DNA of 64,000 nucleotides from Evansella halocellulosilytica (GCF_002335745.1 NZ_NIST01000001.1:4385410-4449409); one strand, 5' to 3'. Positions 1-8,816 are shown, numbered from the stretch's first letter. The notes: generated by a model from the sequence alone, not told the origin. Made by a program: numbers and translations.

Positions 1-362
1 TCATTCAAAGTACTATGGCCTCTGCTGACTCCTGACTGTTCAGCTATTTATCACTAAATAGGTTACCAAGTGAGCTTGGCGTTACAGCCAGGCCTCCCCA
101 GGTAAGAGTGCAATCTTTCCCTCCACCTATCTGCTTCATTTACTCTGTACCACCTTCGGCAGAACGGACTTTGTTTTGTTTAGCAAACTCATCCAGTGAT
201 ACCTAGCCTCATATGAAGTTCGTGTTCCTCAGACCGGAGGTCTGCCGCTCGCTTCCTTCAGATTCCACGTCACCATGGACACCCTTGCGTTTGGCTAACC
301 ACTACTTCTGCCTTCGTGGTTCGGGACTTTCACCCTATAGATTACACCCATGCTGGGCGCAC
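1..362 (-). mobile_element. Group II intron, 5' part (runs off left edge)
   Basis: Read on the minus strand, the sequence begins at 362 with GTGCGCCCAGCATGGGTG and continues with a structured, GC-richer stretch typical of the ribozyme domain I of bacterial group II introns (GUGYG start). It resembles from memory the multicopy intron of Bacillus halodurans. An ATG at position 4 in the same direction could be the start of the intron-encoded reverse transcriptase, which would lie outside the window. The intron sits 11 nt after a terminator hairpin, the usual site for group IIC introns. The class is an inference because domains V/VI and the protein are not visible. Confidence 0.75.
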
Positions 363-398
363 TAAATGAAAGAAACGAACTAGCTCAACTAGTCCGTT
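363..398 (-). terminator. Rho-independent terminator of the GGDEF gene, intron target
   Basis: A 10-bp stem (389-398 with 374-383, one G-U pair) and 5-nt loop on the minus strand is followed by a T-rich tract TCTTTCATTTA. The group II intron begins directly after this tract. It lies about 40 nt downstream of the GGDEF stop codon. Confidence 0.75.
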
Positions 399-438
399 TT
401 CGAAATAAAACTCTGCTTACAGCTTTTTACTAAGTACA

Positions 439-2133
439 TTAACCGAATTGAGCCACTTTGTTACGGCCTTGCTGCTTAGCACCTGTATACATCGCTCTAT
501 CTGCATTCCGCAGCACAGCCATTGCTGAATCATCAGGCTCAGCTTTACTAGCAACACCAATACTAGCTGTTATTCGAACTGACTTTCGTTCTCGGTTATT
601 CAGATCATCACTAACGTTAAATATATGTGATTCTATCGAACTTCGTATCTCTTCTGCCATCTGTTCACCGTATGTTAAATTCGCATTCTCTAACAAGATG
701 ACAAACTCTTCTCCTCCATACCTTGCTACTGTTCCAACGCCACCTACTGTTTTCACTAACACGTCCGCAACCTGTGTGAGTACATCATTTCCACTTTGAT
801 GCCCGTACGTATCATTAACTCGTTTGAAGTGATCTAAATCTAGTAAAATAATCGTAAAGTCTTCAGAAGCTTCATTTTGTTCATATTTCTCTAGTAATAG
901 ATTTTCAAAGTATCGGAAATTGTAAAGGTTCGTTAAATGACACCGTTCACTTTCACGTTTCTTCTTTTCATAGTTTCGAGCATTCTGTACCGCGACTGCT
1001 AAATAACTCGCCATAATCTCAAGAATCATGAGGTGGCTCTTCTCAAACACTCTTTTCTTCTCAGAGACGACTGTAATGACACCTTCTACTTTTTGATTAC
1101 GAATCGCTGGAGCACACATAATCGATTGGACATTATTTAATATTCCTTCCTCATCAAGATTTTCCCATTCTTTTTTCGATTGGAAAGAAACAGAATTCCC
1201 GCTCTGTAATACTTTCCTGCTGATCCCATCTCCATTTTTATAATGGATTTCACTTCTATTACGAGAGTGGGATACTTGAATCGGTTTTAATTCTCCATTG
1301 ATTCTGTCATACAAAAACGCTTGATCTGCTGGAAAAATAGTTGTGACTGTTTTAATAAACAAATCAATAATTTCTTGTACTGATAAATTTTCGTTCGTTT
1401 TATACCCATAGGAACTAACCTTTTTAAGGAGGCTATTCGTCGTTTCACTTTGGTTGTACAACTTTAAAATAAGTGAAAGACTAATAAACGGGATCCCCAT
1501 TAACAAAATAGCCATATACCCAATTTGATTAAACAAGATTGTCAGTGTCAAGCCGACAGGAATAATAAGAATCGCTGAAATTGACTCCCAAGCGAGCCCC
1601 CGATCAAAAAATTTCACTTCTTTCACCTTTGCTAAATATTTTCTTGCAAGGTGTACGAGCCAATTGTTTAAGAAGAAATATGTAAATGCATACGCTAATA
1701 CCGGTAGGATACTGTCAACTAATGATGATTCCGAAAAATTCCCAGTCGTTCCTCCAAGTAAATAAAACACGGCTCCAGAAACTAACGATACAGTTAAGAA
1801 GATTAAGGAGTTTAATGGAAGACGGTACAATTCACTCCTTGAAAGTCTAAGACTGACTAAAGTAGTAATCAGCGCTAGTTGGGTAACCATTACTTCTACG
1901 AGTAAACCGAATTGTAAAAATACAGCTAAAGATATGCCGTGCAAAGGCACGATATTTGTATAGTGAATTCGTATAGGGAAACATGCAGCAATAATACTTA
2001 GTAATAAAAACACTAAAATTGCTAGACCTTGATCTAGAAAGGTGGAATACGTCTGCTCAATAAATATGAAGATTATGATGGGAAGACTAACAAACCAAAT
2101 GGCCCATATTCCTTGTTTCATTTCTTTTGGCAT
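439..2133 (-). CDS. Membrane GAF-GGDEF diguanylate cyclase
   Basis: Predicted to make the second messenger cyclic di-GMP from two GTP at the membrane. The 564-aa protein has an N-terminal half of about 220 residues with several hydrophobic segments, then a GAF-like sensor domain (about 240-395) and a C-terminal GGDEF domain with the intact signature RYGGEEF near residue 478. No RxxD product-inhibition site precedes the signature (GGVG occupies its place). The architecture resembles B. subtilis DgcP (YtrP), but orthology is not established. The start at 2133 is chosen because GGGAGGAG stands 6 nt upstream; an ATG at 2157 lacks such a site. Monocistronic, with its own terminator. Confidence 0.88.
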   Translation of the reverse strand: MPKEMKQGIWAIWFVSLPIIIFIFIEQTYSTFLDQGLAILVFLLLSIIAACFPIRIHYTNIVPLHGISLAVFLQFGLLVEVMVTQLALITTLVSLRLSRSELYRLPLNSLIFLTVSLVSGAVFYLLGGTTGNFSESSLVDSILPVLAYAFTYFFLNNWLVHLARKYLAKVKEVKFFDRGLAWESISAILIIPVGLTLTILFNQIGYMAILLMGIPFISLSLILKLYNQSETTNSLLKKVSSYGYKTNENLSVQEIIDLFIKTVTTIFPADQAFLYDRINGELKPIQVSHSRNRSEIHYKNGDGISRKVLQSGNSVSFQSKKEWENLDEEGILNNVQSIMCAPAIRNQKVEGVITVVSEKKRVFEKSHLMILEIMASYLAVAVQNARNYEKKKRESERCHLTNLYNFRYFENLLLEKYEQNEASEDFTIILLDLDHFKRVNDTYGHQSGNDVLTQVADVLVKTVGGVGTVARYGGEEFVILLENANLTYGEQMAEEIRSSIESHIFNVSDDLNNRERKSVRITASIGVASKAEPDDSAMAVLRNADRAMYTGAKQQGRNKVAQFG

Positions 2134-2565
2134 CCGCTTCTCCTCCCAGATATCCATAGAATCCCAAGCTGTAGGAATAAAAAAGTGATCATCATTTCTG
2201 AATCTAGCATTGCTAAAGTCATTTGAAGTATGTCAATCGTATCACTATTTTCGTACGATCCTTAATTAGCAGCAGTATTGGAGTTGTATTGCGTCACATA
2301 CAATGATTATGGGGAGTCTTAGACTCGATTGTGAAGAATAATAAATCTGAAATTCATACGAAAATTCAGATTCTTCATAAAAAATACAAGTACTATTTTA
2401 CTACATTGTCCAAATTTTGTTAATATCTTCTTTATCTTTTTAAAAAAATCCCCTTCATATTTCCCAAAAGTAAACGATATTGCTGAATGACTTAACATTC
2501 TCCAAAAAGGAGTATATTCCTGCAACTTTTAAAATGAATTGAGTATTCACTACACCGAACAATGT
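2134..2565. other. Intergenic region, no gene seen
   Basis: This AT-rich stretch lies between the folC stop and the GGDEF start. A 68-codon minus-strand frame at 2319-2525 has no ribosome binding site and a composition like non-coding DNA. The promoter of the GGDEF gene must lie here, but no convincing -35/-10 pair stands out. Confidence 0.6.
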
Positions 2566-3858
2566 TTATAAATCAGTCCGATTAATCACTTCACCGATGA
2601 AATGATGGGATCCAACGACGAATAAAACTTCGTCAGCTGAAGATTTATTTTTCCATTCAAGCAGAAAGTGACGTAGGTCTTTTACATTATTCAATGGCAT
2701 ATGATCATTGTTTAATGTTTCATATGTATCAAGTTTTTTAGCACGCTCTGAATCGAATGTAGTCACATTCAGTTTTATAGCAGCACGATCTAAAATTGTT
2801 AACATTTCTACAACATTTTTATCTTCCATTGCACCAAAAAGGACATGGATAGTATGATTGGGATATTTTTGTATTAATGCTGTTACTGAGACCTTAACAG
2901 CAGCAGGATTATGAGCTGTATCTAAAATAATAACGGGAGATTCATTCACTTGTTCAAATCTGCCTCGAATAGCAGCCTGCTTTAAACCTTGTTTAATTTG
3001 CTCATCGTCTACGATCACTGCATAAAACTGTTTTAAATAATCGAGTGTCATCAAACAAAGTGCTGCATTTTCTCCTTGATGATCTCCAAACATCCCCAAT
3101 TCTATATCTTTCATCGTTCGATAAGGTGCTTCATAGTCCAACAGTTGCTTCCCTTCTACAATCCTTGAATCGAGTTTAATTCGTTCATGGAGGGAGTAAA
3201 CGGTTGATTTTTTATTAGCCGCTTCTCGTTTCAAAATATCAAGAGCTGGACTTTGTGCTGCTGTCATAACGGGAACACCACTTTTAATAATTCCAGCTTT
3301 TTCTGCAGCAATGTCTTCAATTGATTCACCTAAGTAAGCTTCGTGATCAAAAGATATATTCGTAATGATTGAAACAAGTGGTGTAATGACATTCGTTGCA
3401 TCTTTTCTGCCGCCCATTCCTGTTTCAATAATCGCCATATCTACTGGCTTTTGAGTCGAGAAAAAATACAGCGCAAGCGTTGTCATCACTTCAAAAAAAC
3501 TAAAAGGCTGATTCGCTTTTTCCTCAACTTGTACGACCTTGTCATAAATAGCATTTATCCCATTAAGGAAATCAGTTTCAGACATCGGTTCACCGTTAAT
3601 GGATATTTGATTTTTTGGATCACCAAACGCTGGCGTCATAAATGTTCCTACGAAAAATGATGATTCCTGAAGCATATTTTGTAAAAATGTGACTGTTGAT
3701 CCTTTCCCATTCGTACCTGCAACATGAATGGTTTTAACTCGCCTTTCTGGATGACGAAGGTGCTTCATGAGCAGCTTCATCCGCTCAATATCATAAACAA
3801 TGCCTGCTTCTTTTTTTCCCTCAACATACTTTACTGCATCTTGATACGTTTGAAACAT
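2566..3858 (-). CDS. folC: Folylpolyglutamate synthase / dihydrofolate synthase
   Basis: Adds glutamate to dihydropteroate and to reduced folates in the cytoplasm, an ATP-dependent Mur-ligase-like reaction. The 430-aa length is normal. The P-loop HVAGTNGKGST is at about residue 44-54, a DMAIIETGMGGRKDATN block at about 140 and the C-terminal DTAHNPAA motif at about 315. Start at 3858 is supported by AAAGGATGG upstream. In B. subtilis folC lies directly next to valS; here about 10 kb of other genes separates them. It is divergent from the ATP-grasp pair. Confidence 0.96.
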   Translation of the reverse strand: MFQTYQDAVKYVEGKKEAGIVYDIERMKLLMKHLRHPERRVKTIHVAGTNGKGSTVTFLQNMLQESSFFVGTFMTPAFGDPKNQISINGEPMSETDFLNGINAIYDKVVQVEEKANQPFSFFEVMTTLALYFFSTQKPVDMAIIETGMGGRKDATNVITPLVSIITNISFDHEAYLGESIEDIAAEKAGIIKSGVPVMTAAQSPALDILKREAANKKSTVYSLHERIKLDSRIVEGKQLLDYEAPYRTMKDIELGMFGDHQGENAALCLMTLDYLKQFYAVIVDDEQIKQGLKQAAIRGRFEQVNESPVIILDTAHNPAAVKVSVTALIQKYPNHTIHVLFGAMEDKNVVEMLTILDRAAIKLNVTTFDSERAKKLDTYETLNNDHMPLNNVKDLRHFLLEWKNKSSADEVLFVVGSHHFIGEVINRTDL

Positions 3859-3950
3859 AAAAAACCATCCTTTCTAACTATCTAACTATGTACTCTTTTC
3901 ATTGATTTTTTTACTTATACGTGCCATTATCAGTATGATTAGAAGTTCAC

Positions 3951-3984
3951 AAAATTGTGCGGGATATAACCCCGCACATTTTTT
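3951..3984 (+). terminator. GC-rich hairpin between divergent folC and ATP-grasp genes
   Basis: The stem TTGTGCGGGG-like pairing (3954-3963 with 3970-3978) is followed on the plus strand by TTTTTT. It lies upstream of both divergent genes, so it terminates neither in the usual way. It could be an attenuator in the leader of the plus-strand genes or a dispersed hairpin. The same GTGCGGG stem recurs at 17591-17623. Confidence 0.5.
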
Positions 3985-4045
3985 GACACATATAAGTCTT
4001 TATCACTTTAACATATTTATCCGAGTGTCAGAAAGGAGAAGTGTT

Positions 4046-5026
4046 ATGATAGAAAGTTACGGCTGGATTATTTATAACGGAAATTTAAATTCAGAAAAAT
4101 TTTTAGATTATGTCACATGGTTTCAACAATCTGCCTTACACGAGAACGTAAAGATTGATGCAATAGCAAACAATCACCTAATCGTTACAATTGAGGATGG
4201 GATTGGCAAAGTAACAGTCGGAGACGTTGCTGCTGAAAAGATAAGCAAATCGGCAAGCTCTTTTTCTCAAAAGAATTCTCTCATCATGTCTGAATGTGGT
4301 AATCCTTTACCAAAACCTGACTTTATTCATTTTGCAGATAAAGACTTGCACTTAGCACGTCAATTAGAAGCGATTGGCTTACGTTTATTTAACAGTGCTG
4401 ATTCGATTGAACGATGTGATAATAAAGCTTACATGCACGTAGCCTTATCGAATGAGGCCATTCCAGTTCCAAAAACGTTCATCGCACCGAAAATATATGA
4501 AGGATTATCAGTAAACGAGACAACTCATGTACAATTAATGATTCAAGCATTAGGTTTCCCGTTTATTTTAAAAGAAGCTTATGGCTCCTTTGGACAGCAA
4601 GTATATTGGATAGAGACGAAAGAAGCTTTTATGGAACATGTTCATCGGCTTGGTGGGAAAGAATATATATGTCAGCAACCAATCGACAATAGTTTTGGGA
4701 AAGATCTCAGATTGAACGTCGTTGGTGCTGATGTAGTGACAGCGATGATGAGAACATCTCAACATGACTTTAGAGCAAATGTGACAGCAGGAGGAAAAAC
4801 AGAACCGTATACGCCAACAAACGAAGAAATCGAGTTAGCATTGAAAGCTGCCCGTGCTGTTGGAGCTGATTTTGCAGGGGTAGATCTTCTTATAGGAGAA
4901 AAAGGTCCAATTCTTTGTGAAATTAATTCTAACCCTCATTTACGCAGTATTTATGAGTGCACAGGAGTAGATGTTACTTACTCAATGGTGAAGTATATAA
5001 AGAAAGAAATCGAACGTGAATCCTAG
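4046..5026 (+). CDS. RimK-like ATP-grasp ligase (first of pair)
   Basis: A 326-aa ATP-grasp enzyme, expected to join a carboxylate to an amino group with ATP; the substrate is unknown. The C-terminal half has the RimK-type pattern: GKDLRLNVVG near residue 225, RANVTAGG near 250, and metal-binding acids in DFAGVDLLIG and ILCEINSNPHLRS near 280-300. The N-terminal 100 residues are specific and not recognised. The frame is open from 3902, but the ATG at 4046 has GAAAGGAG 7 nt before it and is the likely start. The stop is 16 nt before the start of the next ATP-grasp gene, so the two are almost surely one operon. Confidence 0.85.
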   Translation: MIESYGWIIYNGNLNSEKFLDYVTWFQQSALHENVKIDAIANNHLIVTIEDGIGKVTVGDVAAEKISKSASSFSQKNSLIMSECGNPLPKPDFIHFADKDLHLARQLEAIGLRLFNSADSIERCDNKAYMHVALSNEAIPVPKTFIAPKIYEGLSVNETTHVQLMIQALGFPFILKEAYGSFGQQVYWIETKEAFMEHVHRLGGKEYICQQPIDNSFGKDLRLNVVGADVVTAMMRTSQHDFRANVTAGGKTEPYTPTNEEIELALKAARAVGADFAGVDLLIGEKGPILCEINSNPHLRSIYECTGVDVTYSMVKYIKKEIERES

Positions 5027-5042
5027 AGAAGGAAGAGAAACA

Positions 5043-5894
5043 ATGAATAAAAAACATGGCATGCTTATTTATCGAAAAGAGGATATTGCTCGTAACAAAG
5101 TATTTATTGATTTACTCATGAAGGCAAGCTATGACGTCGATAGACCGTTAATGCTTATTACATATGAAGAGATGGCTCTTCAAGTTGCAGAGTCTAACCT
5201 TTTTCTTGAATCTGAAGAAAGTCTTTTTCCATCCTTTATTATTAACCGCTCTGTTTCTCATTGGATAAACGAAATTGCTGAATCCAAGGAAATCCGCTCA
5301 TTCAATTCAGCTAAGATTGCACGAATCGCCAACGATAAACGGCTCACTCATAGTACATTAAGTAAAATTGACATTCCGATGTTAACAACGATTCATACGT
5401 CAAAAGAAACATTAGTAGAACATCCGCCTCTCGATTTTCCGTTTGTTGTAAAGAATCCTTTTGGAAGAGGTGGGACTGATGTTCATCTCATCGACTCAGC
5501 TGATGCCTTAAAAGAGGTGTCCTCATCTCTTCATGACGAATTAATCGTCCAGCCTGTAGGAAGCGCACCTGGCAAAGATGTCAGAGTTTTTGTAATTGGC
5601 AACCAAATCATTGGTGCTGTGTTACGAGAATCATTTGATTCTGAACTAAGAGCAAACATCTCTTTAGGAGGCTCTTCAAAAATCTATGAATTAAACGAAG
5701 ACGAAAAGTCACTAATAAATAAAATAATTGATCACCTTAAGCCTGATTTTGTCGGTCTCGATTTCTTGCTTGATGAAAATGGAAAGCTAACCTTTAATGA
5801 GATGGAGGATGCCGTCGGATGCCGTAGTCTATATATGAATAGTGAAATCGATATTGCCGCATTGTTTATGAAATACGTTGCTGAACAAACATAG
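5043..5894 (+). CDS. RimK-like ATP-grasp ligase (second of pair)
   Basis: A 283-aa ATP-grasp paralogue of the preceding gene. Visible motifs are the ATP-binding FPFVVKNPFGRGGTDV near residue 140, GKDVRVFVIG near 180, RANISLGG near 208 and the C-terminal FNEMEDAVGCRSLY near 258-271, where the usual Asn-containing metal motif is replaced by NEMED. The start at 5043 follows AGAAGGAAGAG; the frame extends to 5016 without a better signal. Two ATP-grasp ligases in tandem suggest stepwise addition to one substrate, or a hetero-complex. The genomic context next to spore-surface genes hints at a sporulation role, which is inference only. Confidence 0.82.
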   Translation: MNKKHGMLIYRKEDIARNKVFIDLLMKASYDVDRPLMLITYEEMALQVAESNLFLESEESLFPSFIINRSVSHWINEIAESKEIRSFNSAKIARIANDKRLTHSTLSKIDIPMLTTIHTSKETLVEHPPLDFPFVVKNPFGRGGTDVHLIDSADALKEVSSSLHDELIVQPVGSAPGKDVRVFVIGNQIIGAVLRESFDSELRANISLGGSSKIYELNEDEKSLINKIIDHLKPDFVGLDFLLDENGKLTFNEMEDAVGCRSLYMNSEIDIAALFMKYVAEQT

Positions 5895-6031
5895 CTCAAT
5901 TGTCTTTTTACGAGCAGTATAACCCGTTCATGTACGAATTCATTAAATTAATACTTTCTCTTTTTTTCTAGTTCCGACAACTAATTTCGTAACGTATTAT
6001 AGTTGAAAACCTTATAAAGGAAGCGTTAGTC

Positions 6032-6919
6032 ATGAGCTTAAACAATGAAAATCTCCATTGCGTCCAAGTTACTAAGGTTTATGATTGGGTTATGCGGCCG
6101 CTTGAATTCCAAGTCATGAAACGAATCAAAGACAGAAAAAAACTTGTGTCAGATTATGTATCGGGTCACATCAATATTAGGTGTGGTACACCTGCTTTGT
6201 TATGGAGATCCCCTTCAAATTTAGCTGTCTCAGGGTCTGTAACGATCTCTCATCTAACAGGCTGTGACGAGATGGAAGTATTGATAAATGGAGAGAAGGT
6301 ATTCTCCGTTTTCCACGGACAGTCTCGATCGATTACGTCATTACATTTACAATCAGTAGAAGTTCGCTGTAAGAATGGTTCTGACTTTTGTACCGGCAAG
6401 TATTGCTTGAATTTACATTATCGATTAGGTCAAGTTTTTTTCTTTGAAGAAGACTGTCTACTTGTTAGTTACCTTTCAGATCAAGATGGAAATCCTATTG
6501 AATCTATTCAATGTAAGGATATCCAACAAAATGGAAACAGAGAGAAGAAAGAGCTTTATCAAAATAATGAAAAGTCATCTATCCGAAAGGTAAATATATT
6601 GAAAAAGGGCTTCGTAACAACTAAAGTCATTTGTCGTGGCAAAATCCATTGTTTATGCACTGTACCTTTTCACTTCGTTGAGACTTTCTTCCTTTGTGCT
6701 CCTAATGGTACTTCCGTCGAATGTCGTGTCACGAACGTGTCTTCTGAACCTCAACTGTCATGTGAACGAGACACCAAGGAAAAGGATCATAAAATCATGA
6801 TCACGATGCAGTTTTTCCTGGAGATTCAAGTAGTTGGAAAAGTTAATCTTGAAGTGCAAGCTGTCAGTTGTTTGCCTCGTCATGATATCCAAAACAAATC
6901 ATGTCTCTTGACTCAATAA
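6032..6919 (+). CDS. Cys-rich spore-surface protein, Ena (DUF3992)-like plus SPOCS-like part
   Basis: A 295-aa protein with many cysteines and no signal peptide or membrane segment. Residues about 50-138 resemble S-type endospore appendage (Ena, DUF3992) subunits: a GSVTISHLTGC stretch and a closing CTGKYCLNLHY motif. Residues about 185-285 (GFVTTKVICRGKIHC, VPFHFVETFFLCAPNGT, KIMITMQFFLEIQV) follow the strand pattern of SPOCS/DUF3794 spore domains. Family assignments are by eye. It is convergent with a second Ena-like gene at 7094. Plausible role: cysteine-cross-linked surface layer or fibre anchor on the spore. Confidence 0.65.
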   Translation: MSLNNENLHCVQVTKVYDWVMRPLEFQVMKRIKDRKKLVSDYVSGHINIRCGTPALLWRSPSNLAVSGSVTISHLTGCDEMEVLINGEKVFSVFHGQSRSITSLHLQSVEVRCKNGSDFCTGKYCLNLHYRLGQVFFFEEDCLLVSYLSDQDGNPIESIQCKDIQQNGNREKKELYQNNEKSSIRKVNILKKGFVTTKVICRGKIHCLCTVPFHFVETFFLCAPNGTSVECRVTNVSSEPQLSCERDTKEKDHKIMITMQFFLEIQVVGKVNLEVQAVSCLPRHDIQNKSCLLTQ

Positions 6920-6922
6920 TAT

Positions 6923-6975
6923 GAGTGCGAACTTCTTTGTCTCCCTTTCAGACAGACTTTCCGCACTCTTTTTTT
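6923..6975 (+). terminator. Terminator after the Ena-like gene
   Basis: GAGTGCG (6923-6929) pairs with CGCACTC and is followed by TTTTTTT. The large loop contains a smaller GTCT/AGAC hairpin. Confidence 0.6.
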
Positions 6976-7093
6976 CAAGAAAAAAAGAGACCGACATTTA
7001 TAATAATAATACCACCAATTAAACATTCTTTTGGTGGTTATTTACGCATGGAGGTTTGTGTCAGACTCTTTTAGGTACTTCAATTTTACGAGT

Positions 7094-7459
7094 TTATACG
7101 AGATAATGAAGGTCGATTGAATATCTTCCGTGACATGAGGTTTGATTGCCTCCAGGAGGACAAGACACTCTTACTTCAACAATATTGGCATAAGTTCTTG
7201 ATCGAGTGTTTTGAGAAGGAACCAAAAAAGTATCGGCAATTGCTTCTGAATCGACTACTGTTACAATTAATTCATCTGCACAACCACTTCCGTAATAAAT
7301 CGATACTGTGCCTGCTGATGTCACGTCTGATGTATTCCAAACGATAACGTCGGTTTGTCCGCAGGTGACAGTGAAGTTTCCGCACACCTCATCACTTGCT
7401 AATAAGCTGTACGGATCAGAAAAGTCGATATCCTCCTCCCCCATTTTCCTCCTCCTCAT
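7094..7459 (-). CDS. Endospore appendage (S-Ena, DUF3992)-like small protein
   Basis: A 121-aa protein of typical Ena subunit size. Marks are DEVCGNFTVTCG near the N-terminus, GTVSIYYGSGCADELIV in the middle and CHGRYSIDLHYLV at the C-terminus, with five cysteines. In known S-Ena fibres such cysteines form disulphides between stacked subunits. The start is uncertain: ATG at 7459 has a weak AAGG far upstream, and the ATG at 7444 has AGGAGG only 3 nt before it. It faces the longer Ena-like gene at 6032-6919 and may form its partner. Confidence 0.7.
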   Translation of the reverse strand: MRRRKMGEEDIDFSDPYSLLASDEVCGNFTVTCGQTDVIVWNTSDVTSAGTVSIYYGSGCADELIVTVVDSEAIADTFLVPSQNTRSRTYANIVEVRVSCPPGGNQTSCHGRYSIDLHYLV

Positions 7460-7526
7460 CGTTCTTGACTTACCTTTCGATATTATATGATTCGAACACT
7501 AAATGTTCCTAAAAAATGTAGTTGTC

Positions 7527-7830
7527 ACTTATACCTGAATCCGCGATGAATGAATTTATTCTTTATATGAATCTTAAAAATCTTTCAATTTAACTTGGTG
7601 GAGCAAGGACTCGAATCCATTACTGGCGGACGCTTTCAGCGGGCGTGGCCAGGCGAGACCACGAAACGGAGTGGAGGTTGAGGAGGCTCACGGTTCGCAC
7701 GCGGTAAAGAAGACACTGCAAATGCAAACGAAGTGATGCATGAACGGATGTCGCACTTGTGACTGAGGTGCAAGCGAGTAGATGGATGGCATATCAACAC
7801 CTGTTATCGCGAATTCAGGTTATATTTTGA
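7527..7830. repeat. MITE-like dispersed palindromic repeat, copy A
   Basis: Imperfect terminal inverted repeats ACCTGAATCCGCGAT (from about 7530) and ATCGCGAATTCAGGT (to about 7825) bound an element with the internal core GGCGGACGCTTTC (about 7626) and, inverted, CACAAGTGCGACATC and GTGTCTTCTTTACCGCG. Related copies occur at about 30.06, 40.15, 50.62 and 59.34 kb. No open reading frame of interest lies inside. Confidence 0.75.
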
Positions 7831-7890
7831 AACTCCATTGCTTAAGAATGGGGCTTCCCCGTTCGGAAAATCTGTAAGTAGTTTTAGAAA

Positions 7891-7926
7891 AAAGAGGTGT
7901 CCAAAAAGTATTTTAGGACAGCCTCT
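7891..7926 (-). terminator. Terminator of the betaine-binding lipoprotein gene
   Basis: On the minus strand AAGAGGCTGTCC pairs imperfectly with GGACACCTCTT and is followed by TTTTT. It starts 12 nt after the stop codon. Confidence 0.75.
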
Positions 7927-7937
7927 TAACTAAAGCA

Positions 7938-8816
7938 TTATTCGTTTCCTAACCACTCATCTACCATATCGCGGTTTTCATCAATCCACTGCTGTGCACC
8001 TGCTTCTTCATCTTCTAGTTGATTAATAGCTGACATAAGCGCTCCGAGAGAATCATCGTCCATCATCCAATTGTTTAACCATTCGATAACTTCTGGATAA
8101 TCATCTTCAAAGCCTAAACGAGACATATAGTAAATATCTTCAGGTTCACCATATACGCCTTGAGGATCTTCAAGATACTTAATGTCGTAATCAGAAAATG
8201 CCCAGTGTGGATTCCAAAGGGTGACAACGACAGGCTCTTCTTGATTGTATGCACTGTCTAACTCTGTTATCATTGCCGGTTCGGAACTAACTAAAAACTC
8301 CAGTTCAAGCTCATAATCTTCGACAGCTTCTTCTGTTAAACGTGTTAAGCTCGCACCTGCATCAATTCCTACGATTCGATCTTCAAATTCGTCTGCACGC
8401 TCATTTAACTGTTCAATACTGTCAATGTCAACATATTCAGGAACAACTAACCCTAAACCTGTTCCTTCAAACCAAACTTCGTGCATTTCCAAATTATCGC
8501 CATGTTCCTCATAAAATGGCTCATCGGTAGTAGGCAGCCAAACTTCTAAAGATAAGTCGATACTACCACTAGCAATCCCAGTCCAGATCGGGGCTTTTTC
8601 AGACATTGTTATTTCAACATCGTAACCTTCTTCTTCAAGAATCAACTTCCACATATTCGTTATCGCAATATTTTCAGCCCAATTGTTGAAACCAATTTCA
8701 ATTGATCCTTTTTCTTCAACTTCTCCTTCATTACCATTTTCTTCGCTGCCACCACAAGCGGTCAAGACTAACGCTAGTGATAAAATCGCAGACATCGTCA
8801 GCTTTTTTCCAAACAT
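7938..8816 (-). CDS. Glycine betaine ABC transporter substrate-binding lipoprotein (OpuAC-like)
   Basis: Binds glycine betaine or a related compatible solute outside the membrane and hands it to an ABC permease. The 292-aa protein starts with a lipoprotein signal peptide ending in the lipobox LTACG (Cys21). The mature part has the OpuAC pattern: GFNNWAEN near residue 43, GSIDLSLEVWLPT near 80 and VVTLWNPHWAF near 200. No ATPase or permease gene is adjacent, so it is an orphan binding protein feeding a transporter elsewhere. It is rich in Asp and Glu, as expected of a salt-adapted surface protein. Start supported by AAAGGAAG. Confidence 0.9.
   Translation of the reverse strand: MFGKKLTMSAILSLALVLTACGGSEENGNEGEVEEKGSIEIGFNNWAENIAITNMWKLILEEEGYDVEITMSEKAPIWTGIASGSIDLSLEVWLPTTDEPFYEEHGDNLEMHEVWFEGTGLGLVVPEYVDIDSIEQLNERADEFEDRIVGIDAGASLTRLTEEAVEDYELELEFLVSSEPAMITELDSAYNQEEPVVVTLWNPHWAFSDYDIKYLEDPQGVYGEPEDIYYMSRLGFEDDYPEVIEWLNNWMMDDDSLGALMSAINQLEDEEAGAQQWIDENRDMVDEWLGNE

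Noticed and set aside
2319-2525. 68-codon minus-strand ORF
   Set aside because: No ribosome binding site, AT-driven composition, no recognisable pattern, and it lies in an expected promoter region.
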